From Flaviflagellibacter rhizophilus (lineage in GTDB: Bacteria; Pseudomonadota; Alphaproteobacteria; Rhizobiales; Methylopilaceae): a stretch of DNA of 64,000 nucleotides. Position 1 is the first letter of the stretch, and every line of letters begins with the position of its first letter. The notes beneath the pieces were generated by a model. The model searched no databases. It was not told the DNA's origin and saw only the letters and a program-made list of their open reading frames with translations. This document shows, one piece after another, positions 51,961-63,372 of the stretch. The stretch is from the NCBI RefSeq assembly GCF_033898525.1, contig NZ_JAXAFJ010000002.1, positions 557,747 to 621,746 on the forward strand, written 5' to 3'. The position numbers and the translations under genes were made by a program.

Positions 51961-53130
51961 TCACGGCTTGATGACGACCTTGATGCACCCGTCCTCCTTG
52001 TCCCGGAACGTCTTGTACATTCCCGGGCCTTCTTCCATGGAGACGGTGTGCGTGATGACGAAGCTGGGATCGATCTGGCCTTCCTGGATGCGGCGCAGCA
52101 GGTCCTGGCTGTAGCGATTCACATGGGTCTGGCCGGTGCGGATGGTCAGGCCCTTGTTCATCATCGCGCCAAGCGGGATCTTGTCGGCCAGCCCGCCATA
52201 AACACCGGGGATCGAGACGATGCCCGCCGGACGGCAGACATAGAGGATCTCGCGCAGCACGTGCGGACGGTCGCTTTCCAACATCACGGCCTGCTTCACG
52301 CGGTCGTAGACGGAATCGAGCGACCGCGTCGCATGGGCCTCAAGGCCAACGGCGTCGATGCACTTCTCCGGGCCCTTGCCGCCCGTCAGTTCGCCGATGC
52401 GCTCAAGGACGCTTTCCTCGTCGAAATTGATGGTGATCGCACCCGCCGCCTTCGCCATGGCGAGACGCTCCGGCACGTTGTCGACGACGAAGACCTTCTC
52501 GGCGCCCAGCAGGAAGGCACTGCGGATACAGAACTGCCCGACCGGACCCGCGCCCCAGATGCCCACCCAGTCGGTCGGCTCGATGTCGCAATGCACGGCG
52601 GCCATCCAGCCGGTGGTGAAGATGTCGCCGAGGAACAGAACCTGCTCGTCGGTCATGCCGTCCGGGATCACGATGGGCGACACATCGGCGTAAGGCACGC
52701 GCACATACTCAGCCTGCCCACCGGCATAGCCGCCTGTAAGGTGCGAATAGCCGAACAGGCCGGCCGTGCTGTGGCCGAAGGCTGTGTCGCCCAGCTCCTT
52801 CTTGCGGTTGGAGCGCTCGCAAACGGACCAGTTGCCGCGCTTGCACTGCCAGCACTCGCCGCAGCAGATGGTGAAGGGCACCACCACGCGGTCGCCGACC
52901 TTCAGCTTCTTGTTGTCCTTGCCGACCTCCATCACCTCGCCCATGAACTCATGGCCCATGATGTCGCCGGTCTGCATGCCCGGCACGAACCCGTCATAGA
53001 GGTGGAGGTCCGATCCGCAGATCGCGCAGGAACTGACCTTGATGATGGCGTCGCGGCCATCCTCGATCGTCGGATCAGGCACGTTCTCGCAGCGGATATC
53101 CTGTTTCCCGTGATAGGTCAGTGCGCGCAT
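51961..53130 (-). CDS. Zinc-dependent alcohol dehydrogenase (formaldehyde-dismutase/glutathione-independent type)
   Basis: A 389-residue MDR enzyme with catalytic zinc ligands in CAICGSDLHLYDG and GHEFMGEV, structural zinc cysteines CCGECWQCKRGNWSVC and NAD-binding GIWGAGPVGQFCI. QTHVNRYSQDLLRRI near the C terminus is typical of the group. Start at 53130 (MRALTYHGKQ) is preferred to an upstream frame. A near-consensus EcfG promoter lies 70 bp upstream. It leads a three-gene operon with a membrane protein and an SDR. Confidence 0.9.
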   Translation of the reverse strand: MRALTYHGKQDIRCENVPDPTIEDGRDAIIKVSSCAICGSDLHLYDGFVPGMQTGDIMGHEFMGEVMEVGKDNKKLKVGDRVVVPFTICCGECWQCKRGNWSVCERSNRKKELGDTAFGHSTAGLFGYSHLTGGYAGGQAEYVRVPYADVSPIVIPDGMTDEQVLFLGDIFTTGWMAAVHCDIEPTDWVGIWGAGPVGQFCIRSAFLLGAEKVFVVDNVPERLAMAKAAGAITINFDEESVLERIGELTGGKGPEKCIDAVGLEAHATRSLDSVYDRVKQAVMLESDRPHVLREILYVCRPAGIVSIPGVYGGLADKIPLGAMMNKGLTIRTGQTHVNRYSQDLLRRIQEGQIDPSFVITHTVSMEEGPGMYKTFRDKEDGCIKVVIKP

Positions 53131-53199
53131 GGCGGTCTCCCGGCGTGGATTGCGGCGTACGTGGGGACGTGAGACACCGCTTATCGGTTCACCTCCATC

Positions 53200-53225
53200 T
53201 ACGCGGCAGATGCGGGACTTGTTCC
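53200..53225 (-). promoter_or_regulatory. Near-consensus EcfG-like promoter
   Basis: On the minus strand GGAAC (53225-53221), 17 bases, then CGTA (53203-53200): one mismatch to the -10 CGTT. It is 70 bp upstream of the alcohol-dehydrogenase ATG. Weaker than the three exact sites. Confidence 0.35.
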
Positions 53226-53278
53226 CCCCTGCCGCCCCCACCCGGCGCCAAGTGTGCGCCATCGCACAGGGACCAGAA

Positions 53279-53710
53279 ATGACGGATCTAAACCTTGCCG
53301 CCGCCCGCACCATCGTGGATGCCGCCGCCGCCTATGCGCAGGACAAAGGCCTGAAGCCGCTCGGGATCGTGGTGCTGGACGCGCGCGGTTCCGTGCGCGC
53401 CGCCATCACGCAGGACGGCGGCAGCCTCAAGCGCTACGAGATGGCGTATGGCAAGGCCAATGGTGCCATCGCACTGGGGCTCGGCACCCGCACCGTGTTC
53501 AACTACCCGGAAGCGCGCCGCTTCTTCCTGTCCGCCGCACACACCGTCACCGGCCCGGCCATCTTCTTCCCAGGCGGCGTGCTCGTTCGTGATGGAGACG
53601 GAGCGCTGGTTGGTGCCGTGGGCATCTCGGGCGACGTCTCCGACAATGACGAGGCAGCCGCCATGGCCGGCATCGAAGCCGCCGGCTTCGTCGGCGATCC
53701 GGGCGCCTGA
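53279..53710 (+). CDS. GlcG/HbpS-family (DUF336) heme-binding-like protein
   Basis: A 143-residue protein: LNLAAARTIVDAAAAYAQD, PLGIVVLDARGSVRAAITQDG, GALVGAVGISGDVSDNDEAAA are GlcG/HbpS signatures. Members bind heme or act in glycolate metabolism; the role here is not evident. Divergent from the zinc dehydrogenase operon. Confidence 0.88.
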   Translation: MTDLNLAAARTIVDAAAAYAQDKGLKPLGIVVLDARGSVRAAITQDGGSLKRYEMAYGKANGAIALGLGTRTVFNYPEARRFFLSAAHTVTGPAIFFPGGVLVRDGDGALVGAVGISGDVSDNDEAAAMAGIEAAGFVGDPGA

Positions 53711-53723
53711 AGCTTTCCAGAAA

Positions 53724-53753
53724 CAAAGATGCCCGGCTCTATGGCCGGGCATC
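53724..53753 (-). terminator. Hairpin terminator of the porin gene
   Basis: AGATGCCCGGC and GCCGGGCATCT are perfect arms with a 5-base loop; on the minus strand TTTGTTT follows the stem. It may serve both convergent genes. Confidence 0.7.
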
Positions 53754-53774
53754 TGATCCTTGCTGAAGTCGCGA

Positions 53775-54557
53775 TCAGTTGAAGTTGTAGCGAACCGCCA
53801 TCTTCACATCGTGCGAGGTCAGGTCGTTGAAGGAATAAGGGTTGAAGCTCGGGTTCGCACCCTCGGGAGTCACTAGGTCCTCGGTCTCCGCATCGCCCAG
53901 GTTCAGGTAGCGATACGCCACCTCGAAGGTCCACTGAGGAGTGACTTCGAAGGCAAGGCCGGCATACAGCGCCCAGGCAAAGTTCCAGGTGTCCGTGTCG
54001 CCACTCAGGCCAAGGGCCGTTCCGGGGACTGCCGGGTTGAAGTCCGTGAAATCGTTGATCTCGACGCGGGCAGCGCCGACACCCGCGCCGATGAACGGCG
54101 TCATGATGCCGTAGGTCGGCAGGTCGAAATAGCCGTTCACGAGGGCAACCCACTCGGTCTTGTTGCCGTCGTAGTCGTTGATGCCCAGACCGCCCGGCAG
54201 ATCCTCGTCGGCATAATTGTCGAGCCCGTTGAACTCGCTCTCGAAGCGGTACTCGCCCGTCACGTCCACGCGGAACTGCTTGTTGATGCGGTAACCGACG
54301 CCGAAGCCCAGGAATGCCGAAGCATCGAAGTCGGATTCCGTAACCGCGAAATCGCCCGTCTCGAAGAGCGGAGACGTGAACTCGTCCACGCGCTGGTTGG
54401 TGATGCCGACGTCACCGCGCAGATACCATCCGCCGAACTGCTTGACCTCGACGACCGCCGGCTCGACGAAGTCGGGCATGTCGGCTGCGAAGGAAGCGCC
54501 CGGCAGCAACGCCGTGGAGCCAAGCAGAAGCAGTGCAAAGGTCTTGTGGTTCAGCAT
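53775..54557 (-). CDS. Outer-membrane beta-barrel protein (Omp25/31-like)
   Basis: A 260-residue protein with signal peptide ending near GASFA-ADMP (residue 24) and an eight-stranded OmpA-like/Omp25 barrel: WYLRGDVGITNQ, DASAFLGFGVGYRINKQFRVDVTGEYRF (strand pair), MTPFIGAGVGAARVEIND, FEVAYRYLNLGD and the terminal HDVKMAVRYNFN ending in aromatic-polar-aromatic for BAM recognition. Likely a major small porin-like surface protein. Confidence 0.9.
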   Translation of the reverse strand: MLNHKTFALLLLGSTALLPGASFAADMPDFVEPAVVEVKQFGGWYLRGDVGITNQRVDEFTSPLFETGDFAVTESDFDASAFLGFGVGYRINKQFRVDVTGEYRFESEFNGLDNYADEDLPGGLGINDYDGNKTEWVALVNGYFDLPTYGIMTPFIGAGVGAARVEINDFTDFNPAVPGTALGLSGDTDTWNFAWALYAGLAFEVTPQWTFEVAYRYLNLGDAETEDLVTPEGANPSFNPYSFNDLTSHDVKMAVRYNFN

Positions 54558-54700
54558 GTGCCCGTCCCCTCATCTCGTTGAACCGGGCTCAAGCCGGCCG
54601 CGAATGAGGAGAAGATGGGGCACATTGCTTAATGGCTGCTTAACCTTAACGGCCTGTGCAACCATCGGATGCTTTTTTTACCATGTTCGGCGGCAGGCGC

Positions 54701-56044
54701 TCAGGCCGCCGCCTCGGTCACCGCACCCACCACGTCGTTGACCACCTTCGCCACGAGCTCGGGATCGTCACCCTCGGCCATTACGCGGATCACCGGCTCG
54801 GTGCCGGATGGACGGATCACCAGCCGCCCGCCCGCGCCCAGCTGCTCGCGCGCCGACGCGATGGCGCTCATCACGCCCTGCTGCTCGAGCGGCTTGCCCG
54901 AGCGGTAGCGGACATTCTTCAGGATCTGCGGCAGCGGCTCGAAGCGGCGGCACACCTCGGAGATCGGCCGGTCCTTCTTCTTGACCACGGCAAGGATCTG
55001 GAGAGCGGCCAGCAGGCCGTCGCCCGTGGTCGTGTAGTCCGACATGATGATGTGGCCGGACTGCTCGCCGCCGACATTGTAGCCGCCCTCGCGCATGGCC
55101 TCGGCCACGTAGCGGTCGCCAACGGCCGTGCGCTTCAGTTCCAGCCCGATGCCGTTGAGGAACCGCTCCAGTCCCAGATTGGACATCACGCTGGCCACGA
55201 TGCCGGGGCGCGAAAGGCGCCCCTCCTCCGCCCAGCTTTCCGCCACCACGGCCATCAGCTGGTCGCCGTCGACCAGGCGGCCCTTCTCGTCCACCATGAT
55301 GAGGCGGTCGGCGTCACCGTCCAACGCGATGCCGACATCGGCACGCACCTCGTGCACCTTCTGGATCAGGGCCGTCGGAGCGGTGGAGCCCACATCCTTG
55401 TTGATGTTGAAGCCGTTCGGCTCGACGCCGATGCTGATGACCTCTGCACCCAGTTCCCACAGGGCCTCGGGGGCCACCTTGTAGCCGGCGCCGTTCGCGC
55501 AATCGAGCACGACGCGAACACCGTCGAGCGACATGTCCCGGGAAAGGGTGCGCTTGGCGAACTCGATGTAGCGGTCGTGCACGCCCTCGATTCGGCGGGC
55601 GCGGCCAAGATCGCCGGACGCGGCAAGCTTCGGCGAGAGATCGGCGTCCATGAGCGCCTCGATCTCGGCCTCGACATCGTCGGACAGCTTCACGCCGTCC
55701 GGGCCGAACAGCTTGATGCCGTTGTCGTCATAGGGATTGTGCGAGGCCGAGATCATCACGCCGATGTCGCAGCGCATGGAGCGCGTCAGCATGGCGACGG
55801 CCGGCGTCGGCATCGGGCCAAGCAGCAGCACGTCCATGCCGACCGAGGTGAAGCCCGCCACCATGGCGTTCTCGATCATGTAGCCGGACAGGCGTGTGTC
55901 CTTGCCGATCACGACGCGGTGGCGGTGGTCGCCACGGCTGAAGATCAGCCCGGCTGCCATGCCGACCTTCAGGGCCAGGTCCGGAGTGATGACCTGGTTC
56001 GCGCGGCCCCGGATGCCGTCAGTGCCGAAATATTTGCGCGTCAT
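54701..56044 (-). CDS. glmM: Phosphoglucosamine mutase GlmM
   Basis: A 447-residue alpha-D-phosphohexomutase. Catalytic phosphoserine is Ser101 in ISASHNPYDDNG; the metal loop is DGDADR; the sugar-binding loop and phosphate loop GGEQSGHI and RPSGTEPVIRVM follow. It converts glucosamine 6-phosphate to 1-phosphate for cell-wall precursor synthesis. ATG at 56044 (MTRKYFGTDGIRGRAN) chosen. It follows ftsH, the conserved order. Confidence 0.96.
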   Translation of the reverse strand: MTRKYFGTDGIRGRANQVITPDLALKVGMAAGLIFSRGDHRHRVVIGKDTRLSGYMIENAMVAGFTSVGMDVLLLGPMPTPAVAMLTRSMRCDIGVMISASHNPYDDNGIKLFGPDGVKLSDDVEAEIEALMDADLSPKLAASGDLGRARRIEGVHDRYIEFAKRTLSRDMSLDGVRVVLDCANGAGYKVAPEALWELGAEVISIGVEPNGFNINKDVGSTAPTALIQKVHEVRADVGIALDGDADRLIMVDEKGRLVDGDQLMAVVAESWAEEGRLSRPGIVASVMSNLGLERFLNGIGLELKRTAVGDRYVAEAMREGGYNVGGEQSGHIIMSDYTTTGDGLLAALQILAVVKKKDRPISEVCRRFEPLPQILKNVRYRSGKPLEQQGVMSAIASAREQLGAGGRLVIRPSGTEPVIRVMAEGDDPELVAKVVNDVVGAVTEAAA

Positions 56045-56196
56045 CTCCAACCCTGCCCTTCGCGAACGGATCGCTGCTTCTATCGCAGATTGCGTCCGCC
56101 TTCGTTCAAAAATGGTGAGCGAAGATTACAGCGCGGCGAGGCTGAGCCTGTTCCAGGCTTGCAGTGGAGGCGAGCCCGGAGCCGCCACGTCAAGGC

Positions 56197-56259
56197 GTAT
56201 GGGTCCCCGCCTCTGCCGGAACACTCCCCGGGCGTTCCGGCGAAGGCCGGAACCCATAC
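56197..56259. repeat. 63 bp palindromic repeat related to the CCCATAC family
   Basis: GTATGGGTCCCCGCC and GGCCGGAACCCATAC at the two ends plus inner CTGCCGGAAC and GTTCCGGCG pair across a CCCCGG centre. It shares the ends GTATGGG and CCCATAC with the 120 bp repeats at 34.8 and 39.8 kb but is shorter. It lies in the 309 bp ftsH-glmM gap, which otherwise holds the ftsH terminator and the glmM promoter. Confidence 0.8.
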
Positions 56260-56302
56260 CCTCGGACGTGCAGCCAAGCTCTCTCACGCGGCACCACGCA
56301 TG

Positions 56303-56328
56303 AAAAAGCCCGGCACGATGGCCGGGCT
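56303..56328 (-). terminator. Rho-independent terminator of ftsH
   Basis: AGCCCGGC and GCCGGGCT with a 6-base loop; five T residues follow on the minus strand. It is 26 bp after the ftsH stop. Confidence 0.8.
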
Positions 56329-56353
56329 CTTCCTGTTCTTTGTGCGCGGACGA

Positions 56354-58270
<1,917 letters not shown>

Positions 58271-58388
58271 CCTGAGCCTTTCAGGCCGGCGCATCGCAAG
58301 TCGCAAGAAGAGCGCAGACCCCGGATGCAATGTAAGGGGCCCGTTTTGCATTGCCAAGGTGCGAAGAGACGCTGCGGCGCGCTCTTCT

Positions 58389-59411
58389 TCAACCCTGCGG
58401 CACCCGGCGGGAACGCGGTGGCGCGCGCTCGATACGCACCGGCCCCGATCCCACCCTCACCGCGCAGCCGGCAAGCGTCCTTGCGAGCGAGCGGCGCGCG
58501 CGCAGCGCGCCCAGCACGGCCTCGAACAGCGCTTCGGCTCGCGCCAGCCTGATCGCCGCGCCGCCGCCGGCTTCATCGAGGGCCCGCACGAGCAGCCTGA
58601 GCGCGATCTCTTCCGGCAATTCGAGCAGGGCCGCGCGATCCAGCTCGATCCGCCCTTGCCCCAGCGCGGCGCATCGAGCCCAGGCTTCCTCGGCAGCCCA
58701 TGCCAGCGCGTTCTCGGCTCGCGCCACGCGGCGCGCCAGCACGGCCAGCCTCCCGGCGCTCAGCCCCTCGCGCTCCAGCACGGCGCGCGACTGCCGCAGC
58801 CGTGCCCTCGCAAAGCGGACGTCGCAATTGCTGGGATCCTCGTGCCAGTCGAATCCCCCCGCCTCCAGCGTGGCGACAAGGCGGTTCTTCGGCACGTTGA
58901 GGAAGGGACGGACATGGCGGATGCCGCTGCGCGGAACCTCGTCGCGCATGGCGGCAAGCCCCGTCAGTCCCGAGCCGGCCGCAAGGCGCAGGAGGACGGT
59001 TTCCGCCTGGTCGTCCATGGTGTGTCCGGTTGCAAGATGTGACATCCCGCGCCGGCGGGCGAGATCGGTCAGGAGGCCGTAGCGCGCGGTCCGCGCCTGC
59101 TCCTCGATCCGGGTTTCCGGCTTCGCGCCGGTCCAGTCCAGCACCATGTGCTCCACGCCCAGGCGGCCGCATGTGGCGGCCACTGTTCCGGCCTCGGCCC
59201 GGCTCTCCGGCCGCAGGCCATGGTCCACCGTGGCGGCGATCATCGGAACGTCTTGCCTGTGCGCCCAGTCGGAGAGCAGCACGAGAAGCGCCATGGAATC
59301 GGCGCCGCCGGACACCGCCGCCAGCAATCCCTCGACAGGGGCGAAAGGCCGCATCAGGAGGTCTGTTTCCGCGCCATCAAGGGGCCGTGATTGGGGGCCA
59401 ATCGTGATCAT
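58389..59411 (-). CDS. tilS: tRNA(Ile)-lysidine synthetase TilS
   Basis: A 340-residue N-type ATP pyrophosphatase with PP-loop SGGADS (34-39), HGLRPESRAEA, LATGHTMDDQAETVLLRLAAGSGLTGL and SRIEEQARTARY-like motif. It converts C34 of tRNA-Ile2 to lysidine; its substrate tRNA is in this window at 19220-19295. Start at 59411 (MITIGPQSRPLD) is likely, although ATGs further upstream (59516) exist. It lies just upstream of ftsH, the conserved order. Confidence 0.92.
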   Translation of the reverse strand: MITIGPQSRPLDGAETDLLMRPFAPVEGLLAAVSGGADSMALLVLLSDWAHRQDVPMIAATVDHGLRPESRAEAGTVAATCGRLGVEHMVLDWTGAKPETRIEEQARTARYGLLTDLARRRGMSHLATGHTMDDQAETVLLRLAAGSGLTGLAAMRDEVPRSGIRHVRPFLNVPKNRLVATLEAGGFDWHEDPSNCDVRFARARLRQSRAVLEREGLSAGRLAVLARRVARAENALAWAAEEAWARCAALGQGRIELDRAALLELPEEIALRLLVRALDEAGGGAAIRLARAEALFEAVLGALRARRSLARTLAGCAVRVGSGPVRIERAPPRSRRVPQG

Positions 59412-59605
59412 CCCGTTGTCAGATCCCAACCCCGCCGCGCCCTCGGGCCACACCCTCTGAATGTCACAGGATGCATGTACAATTCCGCTCTGGAACATAT
59501 TTGCAACTGGAAACAATTAACCCTGCAGTTAAGGGGAACTGGTAGCCCTTCCCCACATTGTAGATGCGGTGATTCGCCCGTCGGCGATGGCCCGCGCGAT
59601 CCCAC

Positions 59606-61162
59606 GTGTTCAGCACTTTTCGGAAAGACACCTCGTTGCGTCGTCGCGATCTCCTGCTCGGGGCTGCTGCCCTGCCTTTCGCCTCCGGTCTTCTGTACCA
59701 GCTGGCGCAGGTTCCGCTGGCACAGACGGGAGATGCCGTGCCGTTCTCGGCGGCCCAGGTTCGCCAGATTGCACGTGATCTCGCGTCGAAGCCGTACCAG
59801 GCACCCGATACCCGCCTGCCGGAAGACTTCCGCGATCTCTCCTACGACCTCTACCGCGACCTTCGCTTCCTTCCGGACAGGGCGCTTTGGCGTGGCGAAA
59901 ACCTGCCCTTCCAGGCGCAGTTCTTCCATCGCGGCTTTCTCTACAGCAACCGCGTGGAGATCTTCGTGGTTTCCGAGGGGCAGAGCCGGCCCGTCCTGTA
60001 TTCGCCGGAGCAGTTCACCTTTGGGCGCGTGAAGCCGCCGGCACCGGACGCCAATCTCGGCTTCTCGGGCTTCCGCCTGCACAGCCCGATCAACCGCCCC
60101 GATTACTTCGATGAGATGACGGTCTTCCAGGGGGCCAGCTATTTCCGCGCGGTGGCCAAGGGCCAGACCTACGGCCTCTCGGCACGTGGCCTTGCCATCA
60201 AGACGGCCGACGCAGCCGGCGAGGAATTCCCCACCTTCCGCAGCTTCTGGCTGGAACGCCCGCAGCCCGGCACCTCGTCCATCGTCGTCCACGCGGTGCT
60301 GGACAGCGAGAGCGCCGCGGCGGCCTACCGCTTTACCATCCGCCCGGGCGAGACCACCCTTTTCGACGTCGAGATGGCGATCTATCCGCGCGTCGACATC
60401 AACCAGGCGGGCCTCGCGCCGCTGACGTCCATGTTCTACTTCGATGCGAACGACCGCGAAGGCATCGACGACTTTCGTCCGGGCGTCCACGATTCGGATG
60501 GGCTGGCCATCTACAACGGACGTGGCGAGCGCATCTGGCGCCCGCTCACGAATCCCCAGCAGCTTCAGGTCAGCGTCTTCGGCGACGTGAACCCGCGCGG
60601 CTTCGGCCTCATGCAGCGTCAGCGTCAATTCTCGGACTACGAGGACATCGAGGCCAAGTACGAGAAGCGGCCCAGCCTCTGGATCGAGCCGATCGGCGAT
60701 TGGGGCGAAGGCGGCGTCCACCTCATCGAAATCCCGACGCAGGGTGAGATCCACGACAACATCGTTGCGTTCTGGCGCCCGCGCTACGCCCTGCAGAAGG
60801 GCGGCGAGTACCTTTACAATTATCGCCTGCACTGGTGCGGCGCTGCACCGACGGACACGCCGGAGCAAGCCCGCATGGTGCGGACCAGCTCCGGCAATTT
60901 CGGTGAAAACCGCCGTATCTTCGTCATCGACGTGGCGGGCCAGAAGACCGAGAGCACGCCCATCACGGACATCCGCGTGGACGTCACGTCCAGCGCCGGC
61001 AAGATCGAGCATCCGGTGCTGCAGACCAATCCGGAAAAAGGTGGCTGGAGGGTCAGCTTCCAGTTGATCCCGGATGACAATCCCGTCATCGAATTGCGCG
61101 CGGTCGTCATGCGGGGTGACGAGCCGGTCTCCGAGGTCTGGGTCTATCGATGGACGAAATAG
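59606..61162 (+). CDS. opgG: Periplasmic glucan biosynthesis protein (OpgG/OpgD)
   Basis: A 518-residue MdoG-family protein with a twin-arginine signal (SLRRRDLLLGAAALPFASG). Blocks: AQVRQIARDLASKPYQAPDT, LSYDLYRDLRFLPDRALW, FGRVKPPAPDANLGFSGFRL, LASGRG-type central fold GLSARGLAIKTADAAGEEF, TSMFYFDANDREGIDDFRP and LHWCGAAPTDTPEQAR. The Tat signal resembles OpgD, but linkage to opgH fits OpgG. It shapes the osmoregulated periplasmic glucan backbone. Overlaps opgH by 13 bp. Confidence 0.93.
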   Translation: MFSTFRKDTSLRRRDLLLGAAALPFASGLLYQLAQVPLAQTGDAVPFSAAQVRQIARDLASKPYQAPDTRLPEDFRDLSYDLYRDLRFLPDRALWRGENLPFQAQFFHRGFLYSNRVEIFVVSEGQSRPVLYSPEQFTFGRVKPPAPDANLGFSGFRLHSPINRPDYFDEMTVFQGASYFRAVAKGQTYGLSARGLAIKTADAAGEEFPTFRSFWLERPQPGTSSIVVHAVLDSESAAAAYRFTIRPGETTLFDVEMAIYPRVDINQAGLAPLTSMFYFDANDREGIDDFRPGVHDSDGLAIYNGRGERIWRPLTNPQQLQVSVFGDVNPRGFGLMQRQRQFSDYEDIEAKYEKRPSLWIEPIGDWGEGGVHLIEIPTQGEIHDNIVAFWRPRYALQKGGEYLYNYRLHWCGAAPTDTPEQARMVRTSSGNFGENRRIFVIDVAGQKTESTPITDIRVDVTSSAGKIEHPVLQTNPEKGGWRVSFQLIPDDNPVIELRAVVMRGDEPVSEVWVYRWTK

Positions 61163-63312
61163 TGACGGCTCCGGCGGCGCTCCAGGCTCAGGAGCGTTTC
61201 AGGGCGCTGCCGGATGAAGCACCGCTCGCAATGCCGGTGCAGTCATTGTTCAAGAAGCCGCCCAGCGGTGGAAGGCCGGCCTCGCAGCCGGCTTTCAGCT
61301 TCATGCGCCGCGCCGCCATCTTCCTGCCGACGCTTGCCATCACGGCCGTGGGCGCCAACGAGATGTTCCGCGTGCTGAACGTGGCGGGGATGACCATCCC
61401 CGAATGGTTCGTCCTCATCCTGTTCGTCCTGCTGTTCGCGTGGATCGCGTTCTCGCTGTGCAGCAGCCTGCCGGGTTTCATCTCGCTGCTGTTCCGCAAC
61501 GGCTGGAAGCTCGGCATCGATCCGACGCGCCCGCTGCCGGAACTCCGCCAGCGCACGGCCCTGCTGATGCCGATCTACAACGAGGATCCCACGCGGATCA
61601 TGGCCGGCCTTCAGGCGGTCTATGAGGATCTCGAGGCCAGCGGGCGGCTCGACCATTTTGACTTCTTCATCCTCAGCGACACCACGGACGCCGAGGTCTG
61701 GATCGCGGAGGAAGCGGCCTTCCTCGCGCTGCGCCAGCGCACGGGCGGCGAGACCCGCATCTTCTATCGCCGCCGCTTCAAGAACGTGGAGCGCAAGGCC
61801 GGGAACATTTCGGACTGGGTGCGCCGCTTCGGTGCCGCCTACCAGCAGTTCATCATCTTCGACGCCGACAGCGTCATGACCGCCGATGCCATCGTGCGCC
61901 TGTCCGCCGGCATCGAGGAAAACCCGGATGTCGGCCTGATCCAGACCCTGCCCGTCATCATCAACGGCTCCACCCTGTTCGCGCGCCTCCAGCAGTTCGC
62001 CGGTCGCGTCTATGGCCCCCTGATCGCGCACGGCATCGCATGGTGGCATGGGTCGGAGGGCAATTACTGGGGCCACAACGCCGTCATCCGCACCCGCGCC
62101 TTCGCGGAGCAGGCCGGATTGCCGCACATGAAGGGCCGGTCACCGTTCGGCGGCCACATTCTGAGCCACGACTTCATCGAAGCGGCGCTCATGCGCCGCG
62201 CCGGCTGGGCGGTGCACATGGTCGCCGGTCTTCAGGGCAGCTATGAGGAGAGCCCGCCCTCCCTCACCGATGTCGCGGCGCGCGACCGGCGCTGGTGCCA
62301 GGGCAATCTGCAGCACATGGCAGTGCTCCCGGCCCGCGGCCTGCATCCCGTCAGCCGCCTTCACCTGCTCGTCGGCATCGGCTCCTACATCACCGCGCCG
62401 CTCTGGTTCGCGTTCCTTCTCTCGGGCGTCCTCATCGCGCTGCAGGCGCGCTTCGTCCCGCCGCAATATTTCGGCGACGAAATGTCCCTGTTCCCGAGCT
62501 GGCCCGCGCAGGACCCTGTGCGCGCCGCCTGGGTGTTCGGCGGCACCATGGCCATCCTGCTGCTGCCGAAGTTCCTGGCTTACATCGCGCTGCTGACACG
62601 GCCGGAGGACCGCAAGGGTTGCGGCGGCGCCATACGCGCGTTCTTCAGCATGATCCTCGAAACGCTGATCACGGGCCTCATCGCGCCCGTCATGATGCTG
62701 ATCCAGTCGGTCGCGGTGTTCGACATCCTGATCGGGCGCGACGCCGGCTGGAAGCCGCAGCGCCGTGACGACGGCTCCATCCCGTTCAGCGACATCGTGC
62801 ACCGCTACGCGTGGCACACCGCCTTCGGCATCCTCACCGCATGGGGCGCATACGAGGTGGCGCCTTCGCTGTTCCTGTGGATGACGCCTGTCATCCTCGG
62901 CATGGTGCTCGCCATCCCGCTGGCAGCCCTCACGGCATGGCGCAGCATCGGCATCGGCGCACGCCGCATCGGCCTGTTCCTGATTCCCGAGGAGACGAGC
63001 CCGCCGCCGGTAGTTGCCCGCGCCCGTGCGATCACGAAGGATCTCCAGGTCGATGAGACCGACACCGGCGCCGTGCAGAGGCTTCTGGCCGATCCGGAGC
63101 TTCTCGGCGCCCACCGTTCCATGCTGCCGGCGCGTCCACGCCGCCGCAGCGGCGGCGTGGACGCCCATCTCGTGGTCGGCCTCGCAAAGCTGGAGGACGT
63201 CGCGGATGAGCCCATGGAGGTCGTGCTCGGCGATCTTGAGCCGCGCGAACTCGGCGCCCTGCTCGGCGATCCGCGTGGGCTGGACCAGTTGCTGGCCATC
63301 GCCCGCCGCTAG
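61150..63312 (+). CDS. opgH: Membrane glucan glucosyltransferase OpgH
   Basis: A 720-residue glycosyltransferase family 2 membrane enzyme. About seven or eight TM helices; GT motifs IFDADSVMTADAI (DxD) and RRWCQGNLQHMAVL (Q..RW) are present, as are LLMPIYNEDPTRIMAGLQAV and GRVYGPLIAHGIAWWHGSEGNY. It makes the beta-1,2 glucan chain from UDP-glucose. The C-terminal tail is moderately extended. Confidence 0.95.
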   Translation: MDEIVTAPAALQAQERFRALPDEAPLAMPVQSLFKKPPSGGRPASQPAFSFMRRAAIFLPTLAITAVGANEMFRVLNVAGMTIPEWFVLILFVLLFAWIAFSLCSSLPGFISLLFRNGWKLGIDPTRPLPELRQRTALLMPIYNEDPTRIMAGLQAVYEDLEASGRLDHFDFFILSDTTDAEVWIAEEAAFLALRQRTGGETRIFYRRRFKNVERKAGNISDWVRRFGAAYQQFIIFDADSVMTADAIVRLSAGIEENPDVGLIQTLPVIINGSTLFARLQQFAGRVYGPLIAHGIAWWHGSEGNYWGHNAVIRTRAFAEQAGLPHMKGRSPFGGHILSHDFIEAALMRRAGWAVHMVAGLQGSYEESPPSLTDVAARDRRWCQGNLQHMAVLPARGLHPVSRLHLLVGIGSYITAPLWFAFLLSGVLIALQARFVPPQYFGDEMSLFPSWPAQDPVRAAWVFGGTMAILLLPKFLAYIALLTRPEDRKGCGGAIRAFFSMILETLITGLIAPVMMLIQSVAVFDILIGRDAGWKPQRRDDGSIPFSDIVHRYAWHTAFGILTAWGAYEVAPSLFLWMTPVILGMVLAIPLAALTAWRSIGIGARRIGLFLIPEETSPPPVVARARAITKDLQVDETDTGAVQRLLADPELLGAHRSMLPARPRRRSGGVDAHLVVGLAKLEDVADEPMEVVLGDLEPRELGALLGDPRGLDQLLAIARR

Positions 63313-63317
63313 GCACG

Positions 63318-63343
63318 AAAAAGCCGGGCGTCGTGCCCGGCTT
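63318..63343. terminator. Hairpin between convergent opgH and cpoB
   Basis: AAGCCGGGC and GCCCGGCTT around a 5-base loop; on the minus strand it is followed by TTTTT so it terminates cpoB transcripts, and on the plus strand by a weaker CTTCCTC. Confidence 0.7.
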
Positions 63344-63372
63344 CCTCAATCCTCACGCCGTGTTCGAAGGCA

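Noticed and set aside
59535..59559. EcfG-like promoter before opgG (GGAAC-N16-CATT)
   Set aside because: One mismatch at a strongly conserved -10 position, and glucan genes are not typical EcfG targets; too weak to list.
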